Source: Rathayibacter rhapontici
Lineage (GTDB): Bacteria > Actinomycetota > Actinomycetes > Actinomycetales > Microbacteriaceae
NCBI RefSeq assembly: GCF_001995175.1
Contig: NZ_MUKN01000007.1
Coordinates: forward strand, 25,068 to 89,067
DNA: 64,000 nt
Direction: 5' to 3'
Positions 1 to 9,196 of this stretch are shown piece after piece. Every line of letters starts with the position of its first letter. Within the stretch, counting starts at the first letter, position 1. A program made the position numbers and the translations under genes. The notes beneath the pieces were generated by a model, which searched no databases, was not told where the DNA came from, and saw nothing but the letters and a program-made list of their open reading frames with translations.

Positions 1-1396
1 CGGCCATCCAGCCGGCGAGCTGGACGATGGCGTCCGACGCGTCGAGCACCTTCGAGAGCTTCTCGGGGATCGCCGCCAGCTCGGCGGCCTGTGCCGCGAC
101 GACCTCGGCGGAGGAGGCTCCGCGCACGGTCGCGAGGTGCAGCCCGAAGAGGTAGAGGGCCGCGATCTGCGCGACGAAGGCCTTGGTCGAGGCGACCGCC
201 ACCTCCGGGCCCGCGTGCGTGTAGAGCACCGCGTCCGACTCGCGCGGGATCGTGGCGCCCTGGGTGTTGCAGACCGAGAGCGTCTTCGCGCCCTTCTCGC
301 GGGCGTACTTGACCGCCATGAGCGTGTCCATCGTCTCGCCCGACTGGCTGATCGAGACGACGAGCGTGCGGGGAGTGAGCACCGGGTCGCGGTAGCGGAA
401 CTCGTGGCTGAGCTCGACCTCGACGGGCACGCGGGCCCACTTCTCGATCGCGTACTTGGCGACCATGCCCGAGTACGCGGCGGTGCCGCAGCCGATGATC
501 GTGATCCGATCGATCTCCGTCAGAACCGGGTCCAGACCCTCGAGCTCGGGGAGGGTGATCGTGCCGTCGGTGATCCGGCCGCGCAGGGTGTTCGCGACGG
601 CCTCGGGGCCCTCGGTGATCTCCTTCGCCATGAAGCTCGACCAGCCGCCCTTCTCGGAGGCGGAGGCGTCCCACGCGATCTCGAACGGCTCGGTCTCGAC
701 CGGCTGCCCGAAGAAGTCGGTGACGGTGACGAGGTCCGGGGTGATCGTGACGATCTGGTCCTGCCCGATCGCGACCGCGCGGCGGGTGAACTCGACGAAC
801 GCCGCGACGTCCGAGCCGAGGAAGTTCTCGCCGTCGCCCAGGCCGATCACGAGCGGGGAGTTGCGGCGCGCGCCGACGACGACGCCCGGCTGGTCCTGGT
901 GCAGGGCGAGCAGCGTGAAGGCGCCCTCGAGCCGGGCGACGATCGCCTGGAAGGCGAGCACGAGGTCGCCGGTTCGGCGGTACTCGCGGGCGATGAGGTG
1001 CGCGGCGACCTCGGTGTCGGTCTCGCTCTCGAAGACCACGCCCTCGGCGGCGAGCTCCTCCTTCAGCGGCTGGAAGTTCTCGATGATGCCGTTGTGGATG
1101 ACGGCGAGCTTGCCGTCGTCGGCGAGGTGCGGGTGGGCGTTGCGGTCGGTCGGCCCGCCGTGGGTGGCCCACCGGGTGTGGCCGATGCCGGTCGTGCCCT
1201 GCGCCAGCGGGTGCGCTTCGAGGTCGTCGACCAGCACGCTGAGCTTGCCCGAGCGCTTGCGGCTGTCGATCACGCCGTCGGCGTCGATCACCGCCACGCC
1301 CGCGGAGTCGTACCCGCGGTACTCCAGTCGCTTGAGGCCTCCGAGCAGCACGGCCAGGCTGTCTCGCGCGCCGACGTATCCAACGATTCCACACAT
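1..1396 (-). CDS. glmS: Glutamine--fructose-6-phosphate aminotransferase (partial, 3' end outside window)
   Basis: Makes glucosamine-6-phosphate from fructose-6-phosphate and glutamine, the entry step to UDP-GlcNAc and peptidoglycan, in the cytoplasm. Seen: N-terminus MCGIVGYVG with the Cys2 nucleophile of class II glutamine amidotransferases, HTRWATHG at residues 73-80, and the sugar isomerase motif [10 protein letters not shown] near residue 350. About 465 of the usual ~615 residues lie here; the rest runs off position 1. The start is the ATG at 1394-1396, seven bases after a -10-like TAGGAT and with no Shine-Dalgarno sequence, so the mRNA is probably leaderless. It is divergent from coaA and lies near glmM, the next pathway enzyme. 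Confidence 0.97.
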   Translation of the reverse strand, partial: MCGIVGYVGARDSLAVLLGGLKRLEYRGYDSAGVAVIDADGVIDSRKRSGKLSVLVDDLEAHPLAQGTTGIGHTRWATHGGPTDRNAHPHLADDGKLAVIHNGIIENFQPLKEELAAEGVVFESETDTEVAAHLIAREYRRTGDLVLAFQAIVARLEGAFTLLALHQDQPGVVVGARRNSPLVIGLGDGENFLGSDVAAFVEFTRRAVAIGQDQIVTITPDLVTVTDFFGQPVETEPFEIAWDASASEKGGWSSFMAKEITEGPEAVANTLRGRITDGTITLPELEGLDPVLTEIDRITIIGCGTAAYSGMVAKYAIEKWARVPVEVELSHEFRYRDPVLTPRTLVVSISQSGETMDTLMAVKYAREKGAKTLSVCNTQGATIPRESDAVLYTHAGPEVAVASTKAFVAQIAALYLFGLHLATVRGASSAEVVAAQAAELAAIPEKLSKVLDASDAIVQLAGWMA

Positions 1397-1403
1397 GGGC
1401 TCG

Positions 1404-1409
1404 ATCCTA
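1404..1409 (-). promoter_or_regulatory. -10 element of glmS, leaderless arrangement
   Basis: Read on the minus strand this is TAGGAT. Seven bases separate it from the glmS ATG, so transcription should begin at or next to the start codon. No clear -35 box was recognised. Divergent from the coaA -10 box 53 bases away. Confidence 0.55.
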
Positions 1410-1461
1410 ACGGCGCGGGAGGGGCGGATCGCGGCGACCGGGCCGCCGGGTCACCGGCCGC

Positions 1462-1467
1462 TAGTAT
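1462..1467 (+). promoter_or_regulatory. -10 element of coaA, leaderless arrangement
   Basis: TAGTAT, eight bases before the GTG at 1476. No Shine-Dalgarno sequence lies between, which supports a leaderless transcript and supports choosing GTG 1476 as the coaA start. Confidence 0.55.
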
Positions 1468-1475
1468 CGTGGACT

Positions 1476-2432
1476 GTGCCGTCGTCAGCTCGCGAACCCG
1501 GGCGAGAGGCGCAGCCCTCCCCCTTCGTCGAGATCGTCCGCTCCGACTGGGCCGAGCTCGCCCGCTCGACGGAGCTGCCGCTGACCGAGACCGAGGTCGT
1601 GCAGCTGCGCGGACTGGGCGACCGGCTGAGCCTCACCGAGGTCGCCGAGGTGTACCTCCCCCTCTCGCGGCTCCTCGCGCTCTACGCGGCCGGCTCCCGT
1701 CACCTGCACCGGGCGACCAGCACGTTCCTCGGCGAGCGCGCCCAGCCCACGCCCTTCGTCATCGGAGTCGCCGGCTCCGTCGCCGTCGGCAAGTCCACGA
1801 TCGCGCGGCTGCTGCGCGAGCTCCTCGCCCGCTGGGAGGACACTCCGCGGGTCGAGCTCGTGACCACCGACGGGTTCCTCCTGCCCAACAGCGAGCTCGA
1901 GCGGCGCGGCCTGATGAGCCGCAAGGGGTTCCCGGAGTCGTACGACCGCCGCGCGCTGCTGCGCTTCGTCTCGGAGGTGAAGGGCGGGGCCGCCGAGGTG
2001 CGCGCGCCCTTCTACTCGCACCTGTCGTACGACATCGTCCCCGATGCCGAGATCGTGGTGCGCCGACCCGACGTGCTGATCGTCGAGGGCCTGAACGTGC
2101 TGCAGCCGCCGGTCCCGGGCCACGGCCTCGCCGTCAGCGACCTCTTCGACTTCACCGTCTACGTCGACGCGCGGACGGGCGACATCGCCCGCTGGTACGA
2201 GGAGCGCTTCCTCGCGCTGCAGCAGGGCGCGTTCGCGAACCCGAACTCCTACTTCCACCGCTACGCGTCGCTCACCCCCGACGAGGCGCGGGAGCGCGCG
2301 CGGAGCATCTGGACCGCGATCAACGAGCCGAACCTCGTGCAGAACGTGCGCCCGACCCGCAGCCGCGCGAGCCTGGTGCTGCGCAAGCAGTCCGACCACG
2401 CCGTGTCGTCGGTGCTGCTGCGCAAGATCTGA
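1476..2432 (+). CDS. coaA: Type I pantothenate kinase
   Basis: ATP-dependent phosphorylation of pantothenate, the first committed step of coenzyme A synthesis. The 318-residue protein has the P-loop [12 protein letters not shown] at about residues 97-108, the TTDGFL segment that follows the first strand, and the type I (CoaA/PRK family) C-terminus ending in LRKI; length matches the bacterial family (~310-320). The reading frame is open far upstream, but the GTG at 1476 gives the expected N-terminus and sits 8 bases after TAGTAT. It is a single gene, divergent from glmS. The region after it holds only repeats before glmM, which is convergent. Confidence 0.95.
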   Translation: MPSSAREPGREAQPSPFVEIVRSDWAELARSTELPLTETEVVQLRGLGDRLSLTEVAEVYLPLSRLLALYAAGSRHLHRATSTFLGERAQPTPFVIGVAGSVAVGKSTIARLLRELLARWEDTPRVELVTTDGFLLPNSELERRGLMSRKGFPESYDRRALLRFVSEVKGGAAEVRAPFYSHLSYDIVPDAEIVVRRPDVLIVEGLNVLQPPVPGHGLAVSDLFDFTVYVDARTGDIARWYEERFLALQQGAFANPNSYFHRYASLTPDEARERARSIWTAINEPNLVQNVRPTRSRASLVLRKQSDHAVSSVLLRKI

Positions 2433-2526
2433 GGCTCGCGTGCATCTTCCGGCGGCGCCTCTGGAGGAGAGGGATCGCCTCCGGTGCCGACGCGGTACGG
2501 GGCGGAGATCGACGCTCCAGGGACGC

Positions 2527-2565
2527 GGGTCTCGAGACGCCGCTCCGGGGCTGCTCGACCAGCAG
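2527..2565 (+). repeat. Intergenic repeat copy 1 (coaA-glmM gap)
   Basis: Contains GGGTCTCGAGACGCC, a GC-rich middle and CTGCTCGACCAGCA. An inverted, diverged copy lies at 2609-2650. This core (GTCTCGAGAC ... CTCGACCAGC) resembles short dispersed intergenic repeats that I know from Microbacteriaceae genomes; that family identity is recalled, not searched. The 237-base gap between coaA and glmM holds nothing else recognisable and may terminate both converging genes. Confidence 0.5.
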
Positions 2566-2608
2566 GTGGGCGGGAGCCTCCTCGGAGGAGATCGCCGCCG
2601 CCTCCCTC

Positions 2609-2650
2609 GCTGATCGATCGGCCCGCCCAGCGGGCGTCTCGGGATCCGCC
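2609..2650 (-). repeat. Intergenic repeat copy 2, inverted relative to copy 1
   Basis: Its reverse complement reads GGCGGATCCCGAGACGCCCG, then a GC-rich loop, then CGATCGATCAGC. It aligns with the copy at 2527-2565 (GGGTCTCGAGACGCC ... CTGCTCGACCAGC). The two copies together could form one long imperfect hairpin between the convergent genes coaA and glmM. Confidence 0.45.
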
Positions 2651-2669
2651 GGCCCTCGGAGGGACGCCC

Positions 2670-4018
2670 CTACGTGCGCAGCTGCTCCAGCACGACGTCG
2701 GCCAGCGACTGCGCGAGACGGTCGGCCGTCTCCTGCGTCTTCGCCTCGACCATCACGCGCACCATCGGCTCGGTGCCGGAGGGGCGGAGCAGGACGCGGC
2801 CGTCGGTGCCGAGCTCGGCCGACGCGTCGGCGACGGCCGCCGCGATGACCTCGTCGGCGTGCACGCCCTCGCGGTCGACACCGCGGACGTTGACGAGGGT
2901 CTGCGGGAACACGCTCATCACCGACGCCAGGTCGGCGATGCTCCTGCCGGTGCGCGCCATCTCGGCGGCGAGCTGGAGCGCGGTGAGCACGCCGTCGCCG
3001 GTCGTGGCGAAGCGGCTCATGATGACGTGGCCGGACTGCTCGCCGCCGAGCGAGTAGCCGCCGTCGTTCATCGCCTCGAGGACGTAGCGGTCGCCGACGG
3101 CCGTCTCGATGACACGGATCCCCGCGTCGGCCATCGCGAGCTTCAACCCGAGGTTGCTCATCACGGTCGCGACGAGCACGTTGTCGCGCAGCACGCCGCG
3201 GCGGGCCATCGACGTGGCGAGGATCGCCATGATCTGGTCGCCGTCGATCGTCCGGCCGGTGGCGTCCACCGCGAGGCAGCGGTCCGCGTCGCCGTCGTGG
3301 GCGATGCCGAGATCGGCTCCGGCCGCGACGACGGCCTCGGCGACGTGCTCGAGGTGGGTCGAGCCGACCCCGTCGTTGATGTTGAGTCCGTCGGGGTCGT
3401 TGCCGATGACCGTGACCGTGGCACCCGCGTCCGTGAAGACCTCGGGCGAGATGCCGGCGGCCGCGCCGTGGGCGCAGTCGATGACCACGTGCAGCCCGTC
3501 GAGCCGGGTGCTGCCCAGCGATCCGAGGAGGTGGACCACGTAGCGGTCCTCCGCATCGGAGAAGCGGCGGATTCGGCCGACGTCGGCACCGGTCGGAGTC
3601 AGCGGGGGCACGCCGAGGGCCGCCTCGATGCGGTTCTCGAGCTCGTCGGGGAGCTTGCGCCCGCCCGCTGCGAAGAACTTGATGCCGTTGTCGGCGGCGG
3701 GATTGTGGGAGGCCGAGATCATCACGCCGAAGTCCGCCTGCTCGTCCGCGATGAGGTACGCGGTGGCAGGGGTCGGGATGACGCCGGCGTCGAGGACGTC
3801 GACTCCCGCGCTGGCGAGTCCGGCGGCGACAGCGGCGCCGATGAACTGGCCGGAGATTCGGGGGTCGCGGGCGAGCACCGCGAGGGGGCGTCGACCCTCC
3901 GCACGGGCGCCGCACCGAGTACACGGGCGGCCGCCTGGGCGAGGCCGAGAGCGAGGTCGGCCGTGACATCGCGATTCGCGAGGCCACGGACGCCGTCGGT
4001 TCCGAACAGGCGCGTCAT
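2670..4018 (-). CDS. glmM: Phosphoglucosamine mutase, frame broken by one missing base near 3903
   Basis: Converts glucosamine-6-P to glucosamine-1-P, the step after GlmS. The N-terminal piece (start ATG 4016-4018, [17 protein letters not shown]) and the remainder ([12 protein letters not shown] onward) lie in different frames; adding one base near 3900-3906 joins them into a normal 449-residue protein. Visible family features: active-site serine loop ISASHNP, metal-binding DGDADR, and the sugar-phosphate loop RPSGTEP near the C-terminus. The gene is essential in bacteria that make peptidoglycan, and both halves are fully conserved, so a sequence error is far more likely than a pseudogene. 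It lies downstream of rpsI in the same direction, 55 bases away. Confidence 0.93.
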
Positions 4019-4073
4019 AGTGCGCAGTCCACTTCTCGAGCTACTGGTCGTACGGCCCGGAGGGCCGCACCGA

Positions 4074-4559
4074 CTAGCGCTTCGAGAACTGCGACGCCTT
4101 GCGGGCCTTCTTGAGACCGGCCTTCTTGCGCTCGATGACGCGAGCGTCGCGGGTCAGGAAGCCCGCCTTCTTGAGGATCGCGCGGTTGTTCTCGCGGTCG
4201 ATCTCGTTGAGTGCACGGGCGATGGCGAGGCGCAGCGCGCCGGCCTGGCCGGAGGGGCCGCCACCCGTGATCTTCGCGACGACGTCGTAGGAGCCGACGA
4301 GGTCGAGCACCTTGAACGGGTCGGTGATCAGCTGCTGGTGCAGCTTGTTGGGGAAGTACTCCGCGAACTCGCGGGCGTTCACGGTCAGGCTGCCGGAGCC
4401 CGGGACCAGGCGCACGCGGGCGATGGCCTGCTTGCGTCGGCCCACGGCTGCGCCGGAGACGTTGAGGACGGCGCGGGGCGTCGAGGACGCCTCGGTGGCC
4501 GCGCTTTCGGTGGAGTAGCTCTCGGGAGCCACGTCGAGCTGGTCTGCGATCTTCGCCAC
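4074..4559 (-). CDS. rpsI: 30S ribosomal protein S9
   Basis: Small-subunit protein of the head domain whose C-terminal tail reaches the P-site tRNA. The 161-residue product has an N-terminal extension of about 30 acidic/Ala-Ser residues before the conserved core ([34 protein letters not shown]) and the expected Lys/Arg-rich end ...KASQFSKR. Extended S9 is usual in actinobacteria. The start is GTG at 4557-4559. It follows rplM with a 53-base gap, the common L13-S9 operon. Confidence 0.97.
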   Translation of the reverse strand: MAKIADQLDVAPESYSTESAATEASSTPRAVLNVSGAAVGRRKQAIARVRLVPGSGSLTVNAREFAEYFPNKLHQQLITDPFKVLDLVGSYDVVAKITGGGPSGQAGALRLAIARALNEIDRENNRAILKKAGFLTRDARVIERKKAGLKKARKASQFSKR

Positions 4560-4612
4560 GGTGTAGGTGATCCTTTGTCTTCGAAGTCTGAGGTGTCGGG
4601 GAGGGCCGGAGC

Positions 4613-5059
4613 CTACTGGGCGACCTGGGTGAAGGCGTACGCCTTGGGCTGCTGCGCCGCGTGGGGGTGCTCGGTGCCCGTGTAGACCTTCAGCTTGCGC
4701 AGCTGCGCACGGCCGAGGGAGTTCTTGGGGAGCATTCCGCGGATGGCCTTCTCGACGGCGCGGATCGGGTTCTTCTCGAGGAGCTCGGCGTACGTGGTGG
4801 CCGAGAGGCCGCCCGGGTAGCCGGAGTGGCGGTACGCCTTCTTCTGGAGGAGCTTCTGACCGGTGAGGGCGACCTTCTCGGCGTTGACGATGATGACGAA
4901 GTCGCCCATGTCCATGTGCGGCGCGAAGGTGGCCTTGTGCTTGCCGCGCAGGAGCGCCGCGGCGTGGGTGGCGAGACGGCCGAGCACGACGTCGGACGCG
5001 TCGATGACGATCCAGTCGTGCTGGACGTCAGCCGGCTTCGGAGAAAAAGTGCGAGTCAC
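4613..5059 (-). CDS. rplM: 50S ribosomal protein L13
   Basis: Early-assembly large-subunit protein. The 148-residue product shows the L13 core: [31 protein letters not shown] and the signature [18 protein letters not shown]. The start is GTG at 5057-5059 ([16 protein letters not shown]). It is the first gene of the rplM-rpsI transcript; the promoter lies about 140 bases upstream and carries a 17-base element shared with the infA promoter. Confidence 0.97.
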   Translation of the reverse strand: MTRTFSPKPADVQHDWIVIDASDVVLGRLATHAAALLRGKHKATFAPHMDMGDFVIIVNAEKVALTGQKLLQKKAYRHSGYPGGLSATTYAELLEKNPIRAVEKAIRGMLPKNSLGRAQLRKLKVYTGTEHPHAAQQPKAYAFTQVAQ

Positions 5060-5180
5060 GTGAGTGCTGCTTTCTGGTCGGAGTGAGGTGTTCGTGAATC
5101 CCGCTCCGTGGCCGTTCGACCCGCGAGGGGGCGAACCGATCCGGTGGAGGGCTCAACTTCGGGCGCTCGGCACACGGCCG

Positions 5181-5202
5181 AAAACACCAAGGGTCGACAT
5201 TA
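5181..5202 (-). promoter_or_regulatory. rplM promoter with conserved start-site element shared with infA
   Basis: On the minus strand: -10 box TAATGT (5197-5202), whose final T begins TCGACCCTTGGTGTTTT (5181-5197). Exactly these 17 bases recur at the infA promoter after the box TAGCAT. A short inverted repeat (CGGC..GCCG) follows at once. The -35 region is weak, as is usual for growth-rate-controlled promoters. The mRNA would carry a leader of about 130 bases before rplM. Confidence 0.6.
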
Positions 5203-5240
5203 CAGCAAGGACGCCGTCAGCGGTAGCGCGACTCCGCGAG

Positions 5241-5810
5241 TCACTCGGCGGAGTCGAGCGACGCGATCACGTCCTCCGCCAGCGTCTCGAGCGCCGCCTG
5301 ATCCCCGACCGAGGAGCGGAGCGAGAGCAGCCGGTCGCCGGACAGCACCGTGAGCGTCGACGCCGGATCGAGCGCGGCGTCGGCCGGCTGGAAGAACGCC
5401 GCCTCGCCGACGTCGCTGGGGAGCGCACCGGCCGTCGCGGCCTGGCGGGTCGACACCTCCGCGGCCGTCGCCCCCGTGGCGGTCTGCAGCAGCAGGGCCG
5501 AGGGGTTCCCCGCCATGGTCCAGGCGCAGCCGACCGGCTGGTCGCCGGGAACGGCGAAACCGCTGGGCAGCTCGAGCACGGACTCGATCGTCTCGACGGG
5601 GAGCACCGTGTCGCACTCCAGGGTCTCGATCACCAGCGACGGTGCGGCGGGGACGGCGGGCTGCTCGGGCGCAGCAGTGGCGGCGGACGGCGCGCGGGTC
5701 GCGATGGTCGGCCGGGCCGACTCCGGGATGTCGACCGTGGCGCTGGAGCAGCCCGCCAGAGCGAGCACGAGTGCGACGGCGGACAGCGGGAGACGCGTGG
5801 AGCGGGTCAT
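5241..5810 (-). CDS. Putative lipoprotein, paralogue of the lipoprotein on the other side of truA
   Basis: 189 residues, function unknown. A signal peptide with a lipobox LAGC (Cys21) indicates export and lipid anchoring to the outer face of the membrane, followed by a Thr/Ala/Pro-rich linker to about residue 58. The globular part contains CDTVLP, CAWTMAGNPSALLLQ and GEAAFFQ, which match CAAVLP, CSYSLAGNPEAVVVT and GEAAYQR in the gene at 6742-7293, so the two are homologues. The start ATG overlaps the truA stop by four bases (ATGA), indicating co-transcription with truA. No enzymatic motif was recognised; a DUF3558-like actinobacterial lipoprotein is a possibility. Confidence 0.75.
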   Translation of the reverse strand: MTRSTRLPLSAVALVLALAGCSSATVDIPESARPTIATRAPSAATAAPEQPAVPAAPSLVIETLECDTVLPVETIESVLELPSGFAVPGDQPVGCAWTMAGNPSALLLQTATGATAAEVSTRQAATAGALPSDVGEAAFFQPADAALDPASTLTVLSGDRLLSLRSSVGDQAALETLAEDVIASLDSAE

Positions 5811-6697
5811 GTCGGATCCTCCGCGACGGGCTCGTCGGCCGGCAGGGTCCGGCGCATGCGCGTCAGGACGGCGCGCTCGGCGAGCGAGGAGTCCTCAGGA
5901 TAGTCGACCTCGCGCAGGATGAGCCCGCGCGCCGGCATGACCGCGAAGGCGTTCGTGCGGGCGACCGCGTCGCGCAGGGGCTCGACGTCGCCCACCGCGA
6001 GGCGCCCGTTCCCCACCGCGACGCAGGCGCCCACCAGTGCGCGCACCATGCTGTGGCAGAACGCGTCGGCGCGCAGGTGCGCGTGGAGCACTCCGTCGCG
6101 GTCGCGCTCCCAGTCGAAGTCGAGCAGCGTGCGGATCGTGGTGGCGCCGACCCGGGCGCGGCAGAACGACGCGTAGTCGTGCAGTCCGAGCAGGGACTGC
6201 GCCGCCCGGTTCATCTCGGCCTCGTCCAGCGACTCCGTGATCCAGGTCGTCTGGGCGCGTTCGAGGGGGTGGCGGAGGGAGGAGGCGTCGGCCAGCCGGT
6301 ACTCGTAGCGCCGCCAGCGGGCCGAGAAGCGCGCATCGAAGCCGTCGGGAGCCCGCGAGACGCGGTGGACGCTGAGATCGGAGTACTGGCCCAGGATCCC
6401 GCGGAGCCGCCGCTCGAGCACCGCCTCCTGCGGCAGGGTGCCCTCCCCCGCGCGCCGTCCGCCGCTCAGCCGAGTCCACTGCTCCTCGCTGAGGTCCGCG
6501 TGCGCCACCTGGGCGCTCGCGTGCACGCCGACGTCGGTCCGTCCCGCGACGGTGACGGTGGTGCGCTCGGGGGTCCGCAGCACCTTCGACAGCGCGTCCT
6601 CCAGCACCCCCTGCACGGTGCGCAGACCGGGCTGCAGGGCCCAGCCCGAGAAGTGGGAGCCGTCGTAGGCCAGGTCGAGGCGGACGCGGTGGAGCAC
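5807..6697 (-). CDS. truA: tRNA pseudouridine(38-40) synthase
   Basis: Isomerises uridine to pseudouridine at positions 38-40 of the tRNA anticodon arm. The 296-residue product has the TruA N-terminus (LDLAYDGSHFSGWALQPG), the catalytic aspartate in AGRTDVGVHA (Asp55) and the conserved FCHSMVRALVG segment near the C-terminus. The GTG start at 6695-6697 is six bases after a -10 box TAGACT (6704-6709), so the transcript appears leaderless. The stop overlaps the downstream lipoprotein by ATGA; in many actinobacteria truA instead follows rplQ directly. Confidence 0.96.
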   Translation of the reverse strand: MLHRVRLDLAYDGSHFSGWALQPGLRTVQGVLEDALSKVLRTPERTTVTVAGRTDVGVHASAQVAHADLSEEQWTRLSGGRRAGEGTLPQEAVLERRLRGILGQYSDLSVHRVSRAPDGFDARFSARWRRYEYRLADASSLRHPLERAQTTWITESLDEAEMNRAAQSLLGLHDYASFCRARVGATTIRTLLDFDWERDRDGVLHAHLRADAFCHSMVRALVGACVAVGNGRLAVGDVEPLRDAVARTNAFAVMPARGLILREVDYPEDSSLAERAVLTRMRRTLPADEPVAEDPT

Positions 6698-6703
6698 CCG
6701 ACG

Positions 6704-6709
6704 AGTCTA
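6704..6709 (-). promoter_or_regulatory. -10 element of truA, leaderless arrangement
   Basis: TAGACT on the minus strand, six bases before the GTG start at 6697. Supports the chosen start and an independent promoter for truA and the downstream lipoprotein. Confidence 0.5.
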
Positions 6710-6741
6710 GGTCCCGGGCACGGTCCCGATCAGGACGGTCC

Positions 6742-7293
6742 TCAGACCACGAGGCGGACGCCCACCGCGGCGAAGACGGTCTCGGCCCACTGCACCACCA
6801 CGGCGGGGTCGCCGACGAACGACACGATGCGCAGCTCGTAGCCTCCGGCGAGGACCGCGAGCTCGGACGACTCGGTCCCGCCCTCCGGCGCGGAGCGCTG
6901 GTACGCCGCCTCGCCCAGAGGCACGGGCACGGCTCCCGCCGCCTCCCCCGCTCCGACGAACGTCTCGAGGAGACGGGCCGGCGTGAGCGTCACGACGACG
7001 GCCTCCGGGTTCCCCGCGAGGGAGTAGGAGCAGGTCCGCCCGTCGTCCGCGAGTCCCGCCGCACCGCTGGGCAGACCGAGATCCTGCTCGATCCTCGAGC
7101 CGGGAAGCACGGCTGCGCAGTCCAGAGCAGGGCCGGCCGACGATGGAGTCGTGTCCCGGGTGGCGATCGGGGTCGGAGTGAGCGTCGCGCCCGCTCCCGC
7201 CGACGCGGGGACGTCGACGACCGGCTGCGAGGAGCATCCGGCGACGCCGAGGACGCAGGCCAGGACGACCGGTGACCAGAGGCGGGAGCGCAC
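6742..7293 (-). CDS. Putative lipoprotein, paralogue of the gene at 5241-5810
   Basis: 183 residues, function unknown. The signal peptide ends in lipobox VAGC (Cys20), so the protein should be a membrane-anchored exported lipoprotein; a Thr/Pro-rich linker follows. The conserved blocks CAAVLP, CSYSLAGNP and GEAAYQR correspond to blocks in the lipoprotein downstream of truA. The GTG start at 7291-7293 has a strong ribosome site GAAGGAG four bases upstream, and a TACGAT -10 box lies about 85 bases further up. The pair probably arose by duplication, with truA between them. Confidence 0.72.
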   Translation of the reverse strand: MRSRLWSPVVLACVLGVAGCSSQPVVDVPASAGAGATLTPTPIATRDTTPSSAGPALDCAAVLPGSRIEQDLGLPSGAAGLADDGRTCSYSLAGNPEAVVVTLTPARLLETFVGAGEAAGAVPVPLGEAAYQRSAPEGGTESSELAVLAGGYELRIVSFVGDPAVVVQWAETVFAAVGVRLVV

Positions 7294-7412
7294 GGATCTC
7301 CTTCCGGACCTCCGCCGAGGCGGCGTCGACGGTCGCGCCCCGAGGCGCGATCGCGCCGGAGCGGCACGATCCCGCCATCGTATGCGACGTTACGCGCCAC
7401 CACCGGAGACGA

Positions 7413-7448
7413 CGAGAGCCCCCCGTCCCGAAGGACGGAGGGCTCTCG
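7413..7448 (-). terminator. Rho-independent-type hairpin after rplQ
   Basis: CGAGAGCCCCCCGTCC (7413-7428), loop CGAA, GGACGGAGGGCTCTCG (7433-7448): a 16-bp stem with one mismatch. It starts 15 bases after the rplQ stop codon and ends the alpha operon. No long T tract follows, as is common in high-GC actinobacteria. Confidence 0.8.
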
Positions 7449-7462
7449 CGGATCGTGCGGGA

Positions 7463-7993
7463 CTACTTGGTCTCGCTGGTCTCCTCGACCGGGGCGTCCT
7501 CGACGGGCGCGTCCTGGGCGGTCGCGACCTCGTCGGCCGGAGCGTCCTGGACGTCGGTCTCCTCGACGGGCGCGTCCTCGACGGGAGCCGCCACGGGCGC
7601 CGTCGCGGTGCGGGACTTCTTCGCCTTCGGGGTCACGGGCTCGAGGACGAGCTCGATGACCGCCATGGGGGCGTTGTCGCCCTTGCGCGGGCCGATCTTG
7701 GTGATGCGGGTGTAGCCGCCCTCGCGCTCGGCGACGAGCGGAGCGATCTCGGTGAAGAGCTCGTGGACGACGGACTTGTCGCCGATCGTCGCGAGGACGC
7801 GACGACGGGCGTGCAGGTCGCCGCGCTTGGCGAACGTCACGAGACGCTCGGCGAGCGGACGCAGGCGCTTGGCCTTGGTCTCCGTCGTCTTGATGCTCTT
7901 GTGCGTGAACAGGGCCGCGGCCAGGTTCGCGAGGAGCAGACGCTCGTGTGCGGGACCGCCTCCGAGGCGGGGGCCCTTGGTGGGCTTGGGCAT
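7463..7993 (-). CDS. rplQ: 50S ribosomal protein L17
   Basis: Large-subunit protein near the exit tunnel. The 176-residue product has the L17 core ([47 protein letters not shown]) over about 120 residues and then an actinobacterial tail rich in Asp, Ala, Val and Pro. The tail has short repeats of the type DAPVEE. Last gene of the alpha operon, 71 bases after rpoA and followed by a strong hairpin. Confidence 0.97.
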   Translation of the reverse strand: MPKPTKGPRLGGGPAHERLLLANLAAALFTHKSIKTTETKAKRLRPLAERLVTFAKRGDLHARRRVLATIGDKSVVHELFTEIAPLVAEREGGYTRITKIGPRKGDNAPMAVIELVLEPVTPKAKKSRTATAPVAAPVEDAPVEETDVQDAPADEVATAQDAPVEDAPVEETSETK

Positions 7994-8064
7994 GGGTTTA
8001 CTCCAGTACTAAAGGGGTGTCAGCAGGTCGGTCGCGAAGAGCCGCAGGCTCCGGAAGCGGAGAC

Positions 8065-9051
8065 CTAGATGCTCTCGTCGTCGTAGCTGTAGAAGTGGGC
8101 GCCGTCGAACCCGGGGACCGAGTCCTTGAGCGACAGGCCGAGCTCCGTCAGCTTCTCCTTGACCTCATCCACCGACTTCTGACCGAAGTTGCGGATGTTC
8201 ATGAGCTGCGTCTCCGAGAGGGCGACGAGCTCATTGACGTTGTTGATGCCCTCGCGCTTGAGGCAGTTGTAGCTGCGCACCGAGAGGTCGAGGTCCTCGA
8301 TGGGCATCGACAGCTCGGTCGAGAGGACGGCGTCGACCGGCGCGGGGCCGATCTCGATGCCCTCTGCCGCGTTGTTCAGCTCGCGGGCGAGTCCGAACAG
8401 CTCGGTCAGCGTGCGACCGGCGGAGGCGATCGCGTCGCGCGGCGTGATGGCCGGCTTGCTCTCGACATCCACGACCAGGCGGTCGAAGTCGGTGCGCTCG
8501 CCGGCACGGGTGGCCTCGACGCGGTAGGTGACCTTGAGCACGGGCGAGTAGATCGAGTCGACCGGGATCTGGCCGGCCTCGGAGAACTCGCTGCGGTTCT
8601 GGGTCGCCGAGACGTAGCCGCGGCCGCGCTCGATCGTGAGCTCCAGCTCGAACTTCGCCTTGTCGTTCAGCGTGGCGATGACGAGCTCCGGGTTGTGGAT
8701 CTCGACACCGGCCGGAGCCGAGATGTCGGCGGCGGTGACCTGGCCGGCGCCCTGCTTGCGCAGGTAGGCGGTGATCGGCTCGTCGTGCTCCGAGGAGACG
8801 ACGAGGCCCTTGATGTTCAGGATGATCTCGGTGACGTCCTCGCGGACGCCGGGGACCGTCGTGAACTCGTGCAGGACTCCGTCGATCCGGATGCTGGTGA
8901 CAGCGGCGCCCGGGATGGAGGACAGCAGGGTGCGACGCAGCGAGTTGCCGAGCGTGTAGCCGAAGCCGGGCTCGAGGGGCTCGATGACGAAGCGGGAACG
9001 GAACTCCGAGATGTTCTCCTCGGTGAGCGTCGGACGCTGTGCGATAAGCAC
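8065..9051 (-). CDS. rpoA: DNA-directed RNA polymerase subunit alpha
   Basis: Dimerises to scaffold assembly of RNA polymerase; the C-terminal domain contacts upstream promoter DNA and activators. 328 residues: N-terminal domain about 1-230 ([20 protein letters not shown]), linker, then the helix-hairpin-helix C-terminal domain ([29 protein letters not shown]). The start is GTG at 9049-9051 with AAAGGA seven bases upstream. It lies between rpsK and rplQ; rpsD, which often precedes rpoA, is absent here. Confidence 0.98.
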   Translation of the reverse strand: MLIAQRPTLTEENISEFRSRFVIEPLEPGFGYTLGNSLRRTLLSSIPGAAVTSIRIDGVLHEFTTVPGVREDVTEIILNIKGLVVSSEHDEPITAYLRKQGAGQVTAADISAPAGVEIHNPELVIATLNDKAKFELELTIERGRGYVSATQNRSEFSEAGQIPVDSIYSPVLKVTYRVEATRAGERTDFDRLVVDVESKPAITPRDAIASAGRTLTELFGLARELNNAAEGIEIGPAPVDAVLSTELSMPIEDLDLSVRSYNCLKREGINNVNELVALSETQLMNIRNFGQKSVDEVKEKLTELGLSLKDSVPGFDGAHFYSYDDESI

Positions 9052-9130
9052 TGTTGATTCCTTTCGATCACGTGTCCGCTATATGACACGTGCGTTTGCG
9101 AGGTATGAAGTTGTGAAAGAAATGCGCGAT

Positions 9131-9181
9131 CCGCCGGTCGACCGGCGCCCGCCGCGGAGGACGGGGCCGGCCGACCGGCGG
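9131..9181 (-). promoter_or_regulatory. Long hairpin between rpsK and rpoA
   Basis: CCGCCGGTCG (9131-9140) pairs with CGACCGGCGG (9172-9181), and the first arm lies inside a perfect 16-base palindrome (9132-9147, CGCCGGTCGACCGGCG). The 51-base structure begins 16 bases after the rpsK stop. It could be an attenuator or partial terminator that tunes RNA polymerase alpha relative to ribosomal proteins; the role is inferred. Confidence 0.5.
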
Positions 9182-9196
9182 CTGCGAGTGCTGGTG

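Noticed and set aside
137..2848. 903-residue plus-strand open frame across glmS and coaA
   Set aside because: It is antisense to glmS, has Arg/Asp/Gly-biased composition without any domain, and results from the lack of stop codons in GC-rich sequence.
2484..4685. 733-residue plus-strand open frame opposite glmM and rpsI
   Set aside because: Antisense shadow; composition is typical of reversed GC-rich codons.
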